DNA of 64,000 nucleotides from Phyllobacterium phragmitis. GTDB lineage: Bacteria; Pseudomonadota; Alphaproteobacteria; Rhizobiales; Rhizobiaceae. The notes beneath the pieces were generated by a model. The model was given only the letters and a program-made list of their open reading frames with translations, was not told the DNA's origin and searched no databases. The translations under genes and the position numbers were made by a program. Positions 8,544-17,237 of this stretch are shown piece by piece; position 1 is the first letter of the stretch; each line of letters starts with the position of its first letter. The stretch is taken from the NCBI RefSeq assembly GCF_002980495.1, contig NZ_PVBR01000006.1, positions 186,001 through 250,000 of the forward strand, read 5' to 3'.

Positions 8544-9960
8544 TCACGTAAAGTGTTGGACAACTGCCTTTACCCTTGTGTGGCCGAGTACGGCCTTTTC
8601 GCCGAGATCGAAACCCTGACCGGAATTCTTCCAACCTCCGAACGGGAGCGCCATATCCAGTGCATTGCGAACATTCACCCATACCGAGCCAGCCTTGATC
8701 CCTCTTCTCTTCATCCGTATTTCTCGTGTGTCGTTGCTCCAGATGCTGGCCCCGAGCCCGAACATGGTATCATTGGCCAATTGCAGCGCCTCTTCGTCCG
8801 CCTCAAATGGTGCAGCCACGAGAACCGGACCGAAGATTTCTTCGGCAACAGGGGTCATGCGGGATGTCAGATCAGTCAGAATTGTCGGCTCGATATATGC
8901 ACCTGAATGATCAGGGCTTCCGCCTCCAGTCACCAGACGCGCACCTTCCGACTTTCCGGCTTCAACGAATTGAAGGACACGATCGCGGTGTGCACAGTTT
9001 GTGAACGGTCCCATCTGCGTTTCGGCCAGCAAAGGCGAACCCATTCTGATCGAGTGTGCAATCCCGGCCACACCTTCGACAACTTCGTGATACCGGCTGG
9101 CATGGACATACAAGCGCGATCCAGCGCAGCAATTTTTGTCCGTGATTGGCGAAAATTCCCCAGGCGGCCGCCGGGATCACTGTATCGAGATCGGCGTCCT
9201 CCATGACAATGAAAGGTGACTTTCCGCCAAGCTCCAAACTGATGCACCAATGCCTCGCCGACCTGCGATCCGCTACCAGTCAAGACAATTAAGAACACCT
9301 TCTGGAATGCCTGCTTCAACCGCCAGTTCTGCCAGGCGCAAAGCGGTGAGTGGGGTCTGCGGTGAAGGCTTGAGAACGACCGTGCATCCGGCCGCAAGTG
9401 CCGGGGCGATTTTCCAGATCGCTATCCCGAGTGCAACGTTCCAGGCAACGATCGCCGCAACGACGCCAATCGGCTCGCGATAAGTGTAGCCATCGAATTC
9501 ACCTTGCGGCATGTAGGGAATCGAAAGGGGCAGTGTGGTGCTCTTTATCTTGGTTGCCATTTCAGCCATATACCGCAGCACAAGGACGGAATGCTCGACG
9601 TCAATCCCGCGTGTATTGGACAGCAACCGACCGGACTCGATGGATGCGATTTCCGAGATCTCGCGACTGTTTTTCAGCAGCAAATCCGCCAGACGCAGCA
9701 GGCATGCCTCGCGCTCGTGTGGCCGCTTGCGCGCCCATACCCCGTCAAACGCCTTGCGGGCAGCGATCACCGCAGCGTCAACATCAACGTGGGTAGCTTC
9801 TTGTGGCGGTGGATGCGGTTTGCCCTGTGGTGGCGTCAACGATGTCGTAGCGCTCTTCTCCCAGGACCGATTTGCCGTCGATGAAAACGCCATGCTCTCG
9901 GTTCAGGAAGGATCGAGCCTCCGCACCGAGAAGTTCTATGTCATTTTCCAAATGCCTCAT
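8544..9960 (-). pseudogene. Aldehyde dehydrogenase pseudogene with frameshifts and a deletion
   Basis: NAD-dependent aldehyde dehydrogenase of the betaine/aminobutyraldehyde type, now broken. The N-terminal frame runs from the ATG at 9960 (FIDGKSVLGEERYD) and is lost near 9800. A second frame (9273 to about 9815) carries VAAIVAWNVALGIAIWK and LKPSPQTPLTA and stops just after GIPEGVLN. About 35 residues that should precede [15 protein letters not shown] are missing near 9240-9290. A run of five A on the coding strand (9133-9137) shifts the frame after NHGQ, at the catalytic-Cys segment, which would otherwise read NHGQNCCAGSR. The last frame, 9113 to 8544, holds EEIFGPVL and the C-terminus. At least three lesions make activity very unlikely. 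It follows the ABC operon and overlaps the ATPase gene end by 20 bases. Confidence 0.9.
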
Positions 9961-11794
9961 TCTCGGCTTCCTGATTAAGAGTATGGGGGTGCCACCGAGA
10001 GTTTCCTTTCGCTGCTGCGATAAGCTCTTTCGTGTAGGCGTGTTGCGGGTTGTTGAAGACTTCTTCCACGGGACCCTGTTCGACGATCTCGCCTCTGCAC
10101 ATCACCAGCGTCCGATCGCAGACCTGGCGGACGACCGCGAGGTCGTGCGATATCAACAGAAGCGAGAACGATGCTTCTTTACGAAGTTCTCTGAGTAATT
10201 CCAGGATCTGCGATTGCACGGACACATCCAACCCCGATACGATCTCATCGGCAATCAGAAGACGAGAATTGGAACACAGAGCCCGCGCGATGTTCACACG
10301 TTGTTTCTGCCCTCCGGAAAGCTGATCGGGGAATCGTTCGATGACATCTGGCGGCAGCATGACCTTGACCAGCAGGTCTTTGGCCAGTTGCTTTCTGGCT
10401 GACGGAGAGAGCCCGCTGTCACGGCACTCCAGGCTTTGTGTCACCAGACTCCCGATTCGACGACGCGGGTTGAGTGCAGACTGCGGATCCTGGAAGACAA
10501 GCTGAACTTGATCGAAGAAATTGTCACGGGGCGTTGTGACGCGATCCATGCCTACGACGTCGAGAACGCCAGTTGTAATGTCTTCCAACCCGACGACGAG
10601 TTTCGTCAGTGTGCTCTTGCCGGATCCGCTTTCACCCACAATGCCAACGAACTCGCGTTCGCGCACCTCGAAATTCAGACCCCGCAATGCCTCAACCTGA
10701 TGCACCCGACCAAGCCAATCGTGCTGGCGGTAGGATTTCCCCAGGGCCCTCGCTCTTAGCACCAGGTTGCTTCCCAGGCCGAGGCCCTCGTCATCTGCCT
10801 TCAGCGGAGGCGTCGCAATCGTTTCAGTCCGCTCCGGCCAATGGCATGCGCTCCAATGTGCGGCAGAAATTTCTTCCAACAGGGGCCTCGAACTGCTGCA
10901 GCGATCGTCCGCAACGGGACAGCGCGGTGCAAATTCGCAGCCGGCCATGGCAGTTCGTTCAAGCGGGCTCGGCATCGCTTTGGGCATAATCATCAAATGG
11001 GTCTTCGGTCCCGTCAGGTTTGGGGTCGCCAAATTTAGGCAGCTTGAATAGGGGTGCCTCGGCGCATTGATGATCCTTCGTGCATCTCCCGTTTCGACAA
11101 TGCGTCCGGCATACAAGACGGCTACATCGTCACACACGTCGGCAGCGAGCTGCAGGTCATGGGTGATGAACAGCACAGACGTGTTGTGGGCTTCGCGCAT
11201 CTTCGCAATGAGTTCGACGACCTTCAACTGGATGGTGACATCAAGTGCCGTCGTCGGCTCATCCGCTATGACAAGGCGAGGATTGGAGGCGAACGCCATC
11301 GCGATCAGGACTCGCTGCAGCATGCCTCCCGACAATTGATGGGCATAGCTTTTCAAGAGCTCCCTTGGCCGGCCCAGCCCCACTTCAGAGAAAAGATCGA
11401 TAGCGCGCTGTTCACGCGTTCGTGCGCTTCTGATTCCGATTCTTGCAAGGTGGTGACAAACTTGGTGACCGATCGTTAGCGTCGGATTCAGGGCGGTCAT
11501 CGGCTCCTGTGGAATGAACCCGATATCCCGACCCAGGAGATCACGGCGCGTTTTCGCAGTCATGTCTGTCAGGTTCAATCCGTCGAACTCGATCGAGCCG
11601 TGTGAGATTGAGAGTCCAACAGGCAACGTATCGGCGATGGCACTGCCGATCATCGACTTACCCGCGCCGGATTCTCCAATGACCCCAAGGATTTTGCCTG
11701 GACCGATCGCCAGGTCGACGCCACTCAGAATCCTGTCGCCGGTCCTCAGCGAAATATCGAGATCTTTGATGTGGAGAATATTTTGCTCTGCCAC
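9941..11794 (-). CDS. Fused dual ATPase of a peptide/opine-type ABC importer
   Basis: A 617-residue protein with two complete ABC ATPase domains in one chain, like GsiA, equivalent to DppD plus DppF. Domain 1 has Walker A GESGAGKS near residue 40, signature LSGGMLQR and Walker B LVIADEP. Domain 2 has GESGSGKS near residue 390, LSGGQKQR and LLIADE. Each half ends with the oligopeptide-transporter region; CEFAPRCPVADDRC sits between the halves. It energises uptake through the permeases at 11798-13674. The gene begins 3 bases after the upstream permease stop, so translation is coupled. The substrate could be a peptide, opine or similar amino compound. Confidence 0.93.
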   Translation of the reverse strand: MAEQNILHIKDLDISLRTGDRILSGVDLAIGPGKILGVIGESGAGKSMIGSAIADTLPVGLSISHGSIEFDGLNLTDMTAKTRRDLLGRDIGFIPQEPMTALNPTLTIGHQVCHHLARIGIRSARTREQRAIDLFSEVGLGRPRELLKSYAHQLSGGMLQRVLIAMAFASNPRLVIADEPTTALDVTIQLKVVELIAKMREAHNTSVLFITHDLQLAADVCDDVAVLYAGRIVETGDARRIINAPRHPYSSCLNLATPNLTGPKTHLMIMPKAMPSPLERTAMAGCEFAPRCPVADDRCSSSRPLLEEISAAHWSACHWPERTETIATPPLKADDEGLGLGSNLVLRARALGKSYRQHDWLGRVHQVEALRGLNFEVREREFVGIVGESGSGKSTLTKLVVGLEDITTGVLDVVGMDRVTTPRDNFFDQVQLVFQDPQSALNPRRRIGSLVTQSLECRDSGLSPSARKQLAKDLLVKVMLPPDVIERFPDQLSGGQKQRVNIARALCSNSRLLIADEIVSGLDVSVQSQILELLRELRKEASFSLLLISHDLAVVRQVCDRTLVMCRGEIVEQGPVEEVFNNPQHAYTKELIAAAKGNSRWHPHTLNQEAENEAFGK

Positions 11795-11797
11795 GGA

Positions 11798-12655
11798 TCA
11801 GGCGTCCCGATTTGCGGTTTGACGCGGATCGAGCGTCCGCCGCAGGCCTTCGCCAAAAAGATTGAAGCTCAAGACGGTCACAAAGATCGCAAAAATGGGC
11901 AAAGCAAGACCCCAAGGCGCCTCATACATGTCGATGCGCGCATCTGCGATCATCTGGCCCCAGGCCGGCACGTCTGACGGAACGCCCATTGCCACAAAGG
12001 AAAGGATCGCCTCGACCACAACCGAAATCCCCATCTGAAGGCTGAGCAAAGTGATCAGCATAGGCAGGGTTGCCGGCAGTATTTCCTTGACGATCACGCG
12101 CGCATGCGAAAATCCGATGAGACGGGCAAACGCGACATAATCCTGCCCTCGGACCACCTGTACTTCGCTGCGCAACACACGACAGAAACGGGTCCAGTCC
12201 ACCAGCACAATGGCCAATATGACTTTGTCAGTCCCAACACCCAGGCCGATGATCAAGAGCATCGACAGGACAACCGGTGGAAAAGACAACCAGACCTCCA
12301 CGGTCCTGCTGATGATCCAATCAACCCAGCCCCCGAAATAACCAGCCAAATGGGCGAAGAAGGCACCCAGAACCATTGCACCGAACGACGCGGCAGTGGC
12401 GACGGTCATTGCGGTGCTAGCGCCATAGATAAGACGGGAAAGCGTGTCACGGCCAAGACTGTCAGTCCCCAGAAGATGCTCGATCGAACCGTTTGCGGAC
12501 CAAACAGGTGGGGCAAGTATATAGAGAAGCTCCTGATCATTCGGATTGTACGGAGCGAGCCATGGCGCGAAGATGCCGCACATGAGAATGAGCGCTGCGA
12601 CAGCCCCCCCGACCAGAAGGCTCAGATCGGGCAGACGAAACGATTTGCCCATCAT
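11798..12655 (-). CDS. DppC-type ABC permease
   Basis: Inner-membrane permease of 285 residues with about six helices, of the DppC/OppC class. The N-terminal soluble segment LGTDSLGRDTLSRLIYGA is the class marker. The coupling helix lies around AFARLIGFSHARVIVKEILPATLP (binding-protein-dependent transport EAA loop). I take the ATG at 12655, which overlaps the TGA of the upstream permease gene as ATGA and has AGGAACGG before it; the frame to 12730 is upstream read-through. It pairs with the permease at 12652-13674 and the fused ATPase. Confidence is high for the role, low for the substrate. Confidence 0.92.
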   Translation of the reverse strand: MMGKSFRLPDLSLLVGGAVAALILMCGIFAPWLAPYNPNDQELLYILAPPVWSANGSIEHLLGTDSLGRDTLSRLIYGASTAMTVATAASFGAMVLGAFFAHLAGYFGGWVDWIISRTVEVWLSFPPVVLSMLLIIGLGVGTDKVILAIVLVDWTRFCRVLRSEVQVVRGQDYVAFARLIGFSHARVIVKEILPATLPMLITLLSLQMGISVVVEAILSFVAMGVPSDVPAWGQMIADARIDMYEAPWGLALPIFAIFVTVLSFNLFGEGLRRTLDPRQTANRDA

Positions 12656-13674
12656 CCGTTCCTCAGCTTCGGGTTTAGCAAATACGCTGCGGCATCTGCC
12701 AACGAATTGAAGACCAGCGTGGTGGCGCAATAGATCAAGGCAATGGCCATGATGACCGACAGGTCAGCCGTCTGCATGGCTTTCACCATCAGATTGCCAA
12801 GCCCCGGAAAGGAGAAGATCATTTCGACAAGCAGCGTGCCGCCGAACAGGCCGCCGAACTGTGTTCCGACCAGAATGACCACCGGCAGTATGGCATTCTT
12901 AAGGGCCTGTCCGAACAGGATCTCGCGGTCGCTCAATCCACGAAGCCGGGCCTGCCGAATATAGCTTTGTTGATAGGTGTTTATCAGGCTCGAATGTAGC
13001 ACGCGAACAATAGTCGGAGAAAATGCCAAACCAAGAGCCATGACCGGAAGCGCTATATGGTTGAGAGCGCTTGCGAATATCTTGATATCGCCTGTCAGAA
13101 GGGAATCGACGAGCAGGAACTCCGTGTGAACGGGAACCTGAAGACCTGGGTCAAGACGTCCATTGACGGGGAAGATGGGCAGCAAAACCCCGAACAGCAG
13201 AATGAAAAGCAGAGCGAGCAGGAAATCAGGCAAAGCCATGACCGCCGACGTAACCATCATCCCAACGGACGCAAAGGGCGTCCCGTTGGCTGAAAATATC
13301 AGCAGTCCACCAACCGTGCCCACGAAAACGGCAAAAACCAGTGAGCACATCACCAACTCGATTGTCGCAGGCAGTCGCTCCAGTACTATGGTTGCCGTTG
13401 ACATTCTATATTGAGACGACACACCGAGATCGCCGACAACAGCTCGCTTGAACCAAATCGTATACTGTTCCCAAATGGGCCTGTTTAAACCCATCTCTTC
13501 GCGTTTATCTTCGACCTGTTGGATCGTTGCAGACGGTGGGAGGGACATTTGGGCCGGATCTACGGGTAGAATTCTCAATGCCCCGAAGACGAGTATCGTA
13601 ACAACAGCGAAAACGGGAACAATCGCCAAGAGCCTTCGACCTATGACGCGTATAACTGCTTTGATCAAAGCCAT
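12652..13674 (-). CDS. DppB-type ABC permease
   Basis: Inner-membrane permease of 340 residues of the DppB/OppB class. The N-terminal helix RLLAIVPVFAVVTILVFGAL is followed by a periplasmic part and five further helices. The EAA-type loop falls near RQARLRGLSDREILFGQALKNAILP, and the C-terminal FSFPGLGNLMVKAMQTAD matches the class. It starts 69 bases downstream of the binding-protein gene and overlaps the next permease gene by 4 bases. Together they form the import channel. Confidence 0.92.
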   Translation of the reverse strand: MALIKAVIRVIGRRLLAIVPVFAVVTILVFGALRILPVDPAQMSLPPSATIQQVEDKREEMGLNRPIWEQYTIWFKRAVVGDLGVSSQYRMSTATIVLERLPATIELVMCSLVFAVFVGTVGGLLIFSANGTPFASVGMMVTSAVMALPDFLLALLFILLFGVLLPIFPVNGRLDPGLQVPVHTEFLLVDSLLTGDIKIFASALNHIALPVMALGLAFSPTIVRVLHSSLINTYQQSYIRQARLRGLSDREILFGQALKNAILPVVILVGTQFGGLFGGTLLVEMIFSFPGLGNLMVKAMQTADLSVIMAIALIYCATTLVFNSLADAAAYLLNPKLRNG

Positions 13675-13743
13675 ACCTCCATAGCGCCGACAAGGCTCGT
13701 CACCGCCGCATTTGGCGATGACGAGATCTCGACTGAATACAGC

Positions 13744-15270
13744 CTACCCAGATGTGATTGCGCTCGGTCGAATCAAACCGTTGGACCAAGGCGTCAGCGC
13801 GATGCCCTTTCGATAGCCAATAGTTTGGATGGCTTGGAGGAGCGGAACCATCGCCCCTTCATTGATGAGGTATTTGTTAAGTTCCTCATATCCCTTGATA
13901 CGCTTTTCGTAGTCTGGTTCCTTGAGCAGCGGCTTGACCATGGCGGTGACTTCCGGGGTCCTGTAAGTCGAAAAGGGTAGGTCCGCGTCAAACATGTTCC
14001 CGGCGAAAAGTTCGGGATCACCAGTCCCGTTCTCCCAGACAAAGAGGGAAGCGTCCGGAAGCTTACCCGAGGCGTTGAGGTCATACCACTGCGCCTCGGT
14101 GATCACAGTCAGGTTGGCTTTGATGCCGACCTTTTCCCACATCGTCACAATGGCGCGCGCGATATCATAGTCACCGGGAAACTGGCCGTTTGTCGTGGCG
14201 AAATCGAGGCTGACGGGATTGTCAGTGCTGTAACCCGATGCCGCCAGGAGTTCCTTCGCCTTGTCTTGATCGTAGGCGAAATGGAAATCGGGCGGAAAGC
14301 TGGGCATTCTAGGGATGGTTGGCACGTCGATCGTAACGGCGTCACCGCCGAAAAATGCTTTTGACAGAAGCTCCTTGTCAACGGCGTGGTGTGCGGCAAG
14401 GCGAATGTTGTGATCTTCAAATGTGCCATCAGCACGGATAGTGACGTAGATTATCCGTGCTATCGGATTTGCGACCGCGTTGTAGCTGCCGCTTTGCCGC
14501 AGGCGTTTCACATCGCGGATCGACAATTCCGTCGCGATATCGACAGTGCCTGACTCAAGCGCAGCAAGGCGAGCAGTCGGGTCTGGGATGATCTCGAATG
14601 TTAGCTGTTTGATAGAGGGGAGTTCACCCCAGTAATCATCGCGCCGCGTCAGGACGATGCGGCTGTCCCGCTTGTACTCTTTGAGCACATAGGGACCGGA
14701 TCCCATCGGTTCCGTCTGCAAAGCGTGCGGGCCAACTTTTTCCGCATAGGCCTTGGAGATGACGTAGCTGGCGCTGAAACTGAGCCATTGCGGAGCCGCC
14801 GGGAACGGTTTTGAAAACCGCATGATCGCTTCGGTCGGAGAGACAACCTCGATGTCCGAAACGATGCCGAAGCCTACGACAAGGTCGATTTTATCGCCGT
14901 TGGCGGCACGCTCATAGTAGGTATAGCGAAAATCTTCCGCGGTCAGTGGAGTTCCGTCAGAAAATTTCACATCATCACGGAGCTTAACGTGCAGGCTCAT
15001 GGCGTCGTCCGCCATTTTCCACTCCGTCAAAAGGCCGGGCACAAGTTTGAGGTCATGTGTCTGATCAATCGGTTGATCAAAAACGGTTTTCAGAATTGTT
15101 TGCGGGTCGGGAGCCAGCCGTTGATTGGGATCCCAGGTAACCGGGTCGGTCACCCATGCAATCGAAACATTTTCGATTTCGTCGGCGAATGCAAAATCTG
15201 GTCGAGCCAGTAACGCACAGCCGGCCACACCGGCGAGTTTCATAAACAGACGCCTGTCGATCTCATTCAT
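13744..15270 (-). CDS. Periplasmic solute-binding protein, extracytoplasmic family 5
   Basis: SBP family 5 protein of 508 residues, the size usual for peptide/nickel/opine binding proteins. The start at 15270 gives a Tat-like signal, DRRLFMKLAG with a hydrophobic stretch, and a likely cleavage after FAFA. Upstream is GGGAGGGG. Family landmarks are LKLRDDVKFSDGTPLTAEDFRYT-like wording near residues 105-125 and MGSGPYVLKEYK near 190. It captures the substrate for the importer encoded by the next three genes on the same strand. The divergent AraC-type gene at 15958 probably controls it. The ligand is not predictable, though neighbours suggest an amino compound. Confidence 0.92.
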   Translation of the reverse strand: MNEIDRRLFMKLAGVAGCALLARPDFAFADEIENVSIAWVTDPVTWDPNQRLAPDPQTILKTVFDQPIDQTHDLKLVPGLLTEWKMADDAMSLHVKLRDDVKFSDGTPLTAEDFRYTYYERAANGDKIDLVVGFGIVSDIEVVSPTEAIMRFSKPFPAAPQWLSFSASYVISKAYAEKVGPHALQTEPMGSGPYVLKEYKRDSRIVLTRRDDYWGELPSIKQLTFEIIPDPTARLAALESGTVDIATELSIRDVKRLRQSGSYNAVANPIARIIYVTIRADGTFEDHNIRLAAHHAVDKELLSKAFFGGDAVTIDVPTIPRMPSFPPDFHFAYDQDKAKELLAASGYSTDNPVSLDFATTNGQFPGDYDIARAIVTMWEKVGIKANLTVITEAQWYDLNASGKLPDASLFVWENGTGDPELFAGNMFDADLPFSTYRTPEVTAMVKPLLKEPDYEKRIKGYEELNKYLINEGAMVPLLQAIQTIGYRKGIALTPWSNGLIRPSAITSG

Positions 15271-15957
15271 TTTGGAACCCCTCCCTCTTACTTGTTTTAG
15301 CGTTCTTAATGCTGCCCTAGGCGGACTGCCTTGGTATCGGCATGGGCCCAAAGGGCTTTTTCTTCCAAAATCATGTCCAAGCTGTGTTGACGTCACCTCA
15401 GCAAGTGCGAGAGCAATTTACGGGTCGTCCGCATGATGTGGCGCAAAGACAATGATCGACTGCAGCCTGCCGGGAAAAGCCCAATGCAAGAAGCGCTTCC
15501 CGCCACGCCGATTCTGGTCATTGCGCCGCGCCGGTTGGTGCAGTACAAAATGCAACTCTCTGCCTTTGGTTGTAGTCGCATCGCGGCCACGAGTGGCGCT
15601 TTTTTGAGACTGCAGTTCTGGAAACTTGGACGAAGCCGCTCTGCTCGGACAGGTGACAAGTGCCTCCTGACCATAAAAAACCGGCCCCAGTTTGAACACC
15701 GCTGCTGTTGCAATCTGCGAAAGCCGCCTGCTGATTGCAATCAATCTGACCCAGAGAAATCATCAAGTTCGTTCCACCAATTTTTTGGTTCTTGCATAAA
15801 GAGTACGTTGCCACCAATCTAGCGTCTATATCAATTCAGGCCAATATTTTTGCAAAATCGGCAATATTCCAGCTATTCTCGATTTTTCCATCGAAATCAT
15901 AACCTTGCTATTGCATTTTTTTATATATGAAGCAGATGTCAACAGGGGAGGAGCTGC
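15271..15957. other. 687-base divergent intergenic region
   Basis: Separates the ABC binding-protein gene (minus) from the AraC-type gene (plus). Short frames on both strands have no recognisable domain and no ribosome site, so I do not call genes. The right end is A+T-rich and holds the half-site pair at 15840-15868, so the region is best read as two divergent promoters with regulator sites. Confidence 0.6.
15840..15868 (+). promoter_or_regulatory. Tandem half-sites, candidate AraC-type operator
   Basis: GCCAATATT at 15840-15848 and GGCAATATT at 15860-15868 are near-identical direct repeats starting exactly 20 bases apart, about two helical turns. That is the geometry of AraC-family sites. 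They lie about 90 bases upstream of the AraC-type gene. Binding is inferred only. Confidence 0.35.
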
Positions 15958-17091
15958 ATGAGTGGCATCGAAACGAAAGGAACGGTTCCAGAGCCTAAAC
16001 GCGGCAGGCGCGTTGCAGCCCGGGACGCTACGGTCCGCTGTTTTTTCCTTGATATGATTATCAATGAAATGACTGGCGATTCGTCAGAGTGTGCCCGTGC
16101 ACTGGCCAAGTTCAAATTGAAAGATAGCAAATCCCTAAATCCGTATGCAACCTATCCGCTTAAATCTTACGTCGAATTCTTCGAAGAGGCCGCAAGGGCG
16201 TTGCAAAGGCCCCATCTTGGGCTAGAGCTGGGACAGAACTTTCGGCTTTGGGAAATTGGACCCGTCTATCCCCTTTTGGCGACCGCTCCGACACTGCGCG
16301 AAGCACTCGGGGTATTCTCGCGTTTTCAAGCGAGTTGGCAAAGCCATACAACCTGCAATGTTGAACGGAGGTTCGAGGAGACGAGATACGGCTACGTGAT
16401 TGATGATATGGACATCTGGCCACGGGTGCAGGATGCAGAAAATGCGATAGGTGGCTTGTGTACTCTGACTCGGCAGCTTCTTTCCGAGCGCTGGAGCCCC
16501 GTCGAAATCTGCTTTGAGCACGACATCACGGGACGCGAAGAGCCTCTTGAGCGTTTCTTCCGTTGTCCGGTCAGGGGTAATGAGGATTCCAATAGCATTC
16601 TCCTGCGCGATGCGGAGCTCGACCGACCGATGCATGCTTGGGTCAATTCCAACGCTGCTGCACGGGCAATTGTCGAAATGCACCTTTTCGATCTGCTTCG
16701 ACCGCCTGAAGATACGTTTCAACCGATACACGAAAGGCTTTCTCAACTGATAGACCAACGGCTGGGAAGGGAGAGCGTAGATTTGGAGGCCTTGGCTAGA
16801 AAGCTCGGCGTAGCGCCTCGGACGCTTCGCCGTCAGCTGGGTACATTCGGCACCAGCTTTAGTAAGGTCCTTAATCGTGAACGCCGAAAGAAAGCGAAAA
16901 TGCTGCTGGGCACCGGAACGATCAAACTAAGCCAGCTTGCGGCCCATCTCGGTTATGCAAACCAGTCCGCATTCTCAAGAGCGTTCCGTGAGTGGACAGG
17001 CGAGCCGCCGATCACCGCCTTGCGCCGCGCGCGGCGCACCGGCGCCACCAGCGATAATGAGGAGACTGACGCAGATGAACAGGACAAATGA
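15958..17091 (+). CDS. AraC-family regulator with arabinose-binding-like N-terminal domain
   Basis: Regulator of 377 residues, related to the one at 7381-8403: both have an N-terminal sensor with a DIWPRVQDAENAIGG-type segment and a C-terminal double helix-turn-helix (VDLEALARKLGVAPRTLRRQL; LSQLAAHLGYANQSAFSRAFREWTGEPP). The ATG is preceded by AGGGGAGGAGC. It is divergent from the family-5 ABC importer and probably activates it in response to the imported compound. The basic, low-complexity C-terminal tail (about 25 residues after the second helix-turn-helix) is longer than in the relative. Part of the tail is encoded by an 18-bp GC palindrome at 17021-17038. Confidence 0.88.
   Translation: MSGIETKGTVPEPKRGRRVAARDATVRCFFLDMIINEMTGDSSECARALAKFKLKDSKSLNPYATYPLKSYVEFFEEAARALQRPHLGLELGQNFRLWEIGPVYPLLATAPTLREALGVFSRFQASWQSHTTCNVERRFEETRYGYVIDDMDIWPRVQDAENAIGGLCTLTRQLLSERWSPVEICFEHDITGREEPLERFFRCPVRGNEDSNSILLRDAELDRPMHAWVNSNAAARAIVEMHLFDLLRPPEDTFQPIHERLSQLIDQRLGRESVDLEALARKLGVAPRTLRRQLGTFGTSFSKVLNRERRKKAKMLLGTGTIKLSQLAAHLGYANQSAFSRAFREWTGEPPITALRRARRTGATSDNEETDADEQDK
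17021..17038. repeat. 18-bp perfect GC palindrome near the end of the AraC-type gene
   Basis: TGCGCCGCG followed directly by CGCGGCGCA, with no loop. It encodes part of the arginine-rich tail. It may be chance in a GC-rich Arg/Ala stretch. Confidence 0.6.
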
Positions 17092-17237
17092 TACGGGTGA
17101 GAGCAGCGATGCAAAGCTGGGCCACAATAACGCCGGGATAGTCACGGCGCGGGCGCGCTGAATCAGCAAGACCCTTCTCTCAACGGCAGCGAATATGAGT
17201 CAGAGTCAGTTTTCAGCGGAAACAGGTCGACGGAGCG

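Noticed and set aside
15433-15822. 129-codon plus-strand frame in the divergent gap
   Set aside because: No domain, atypical composition and overlapping frames on both strands; the gap is better read as promoters.
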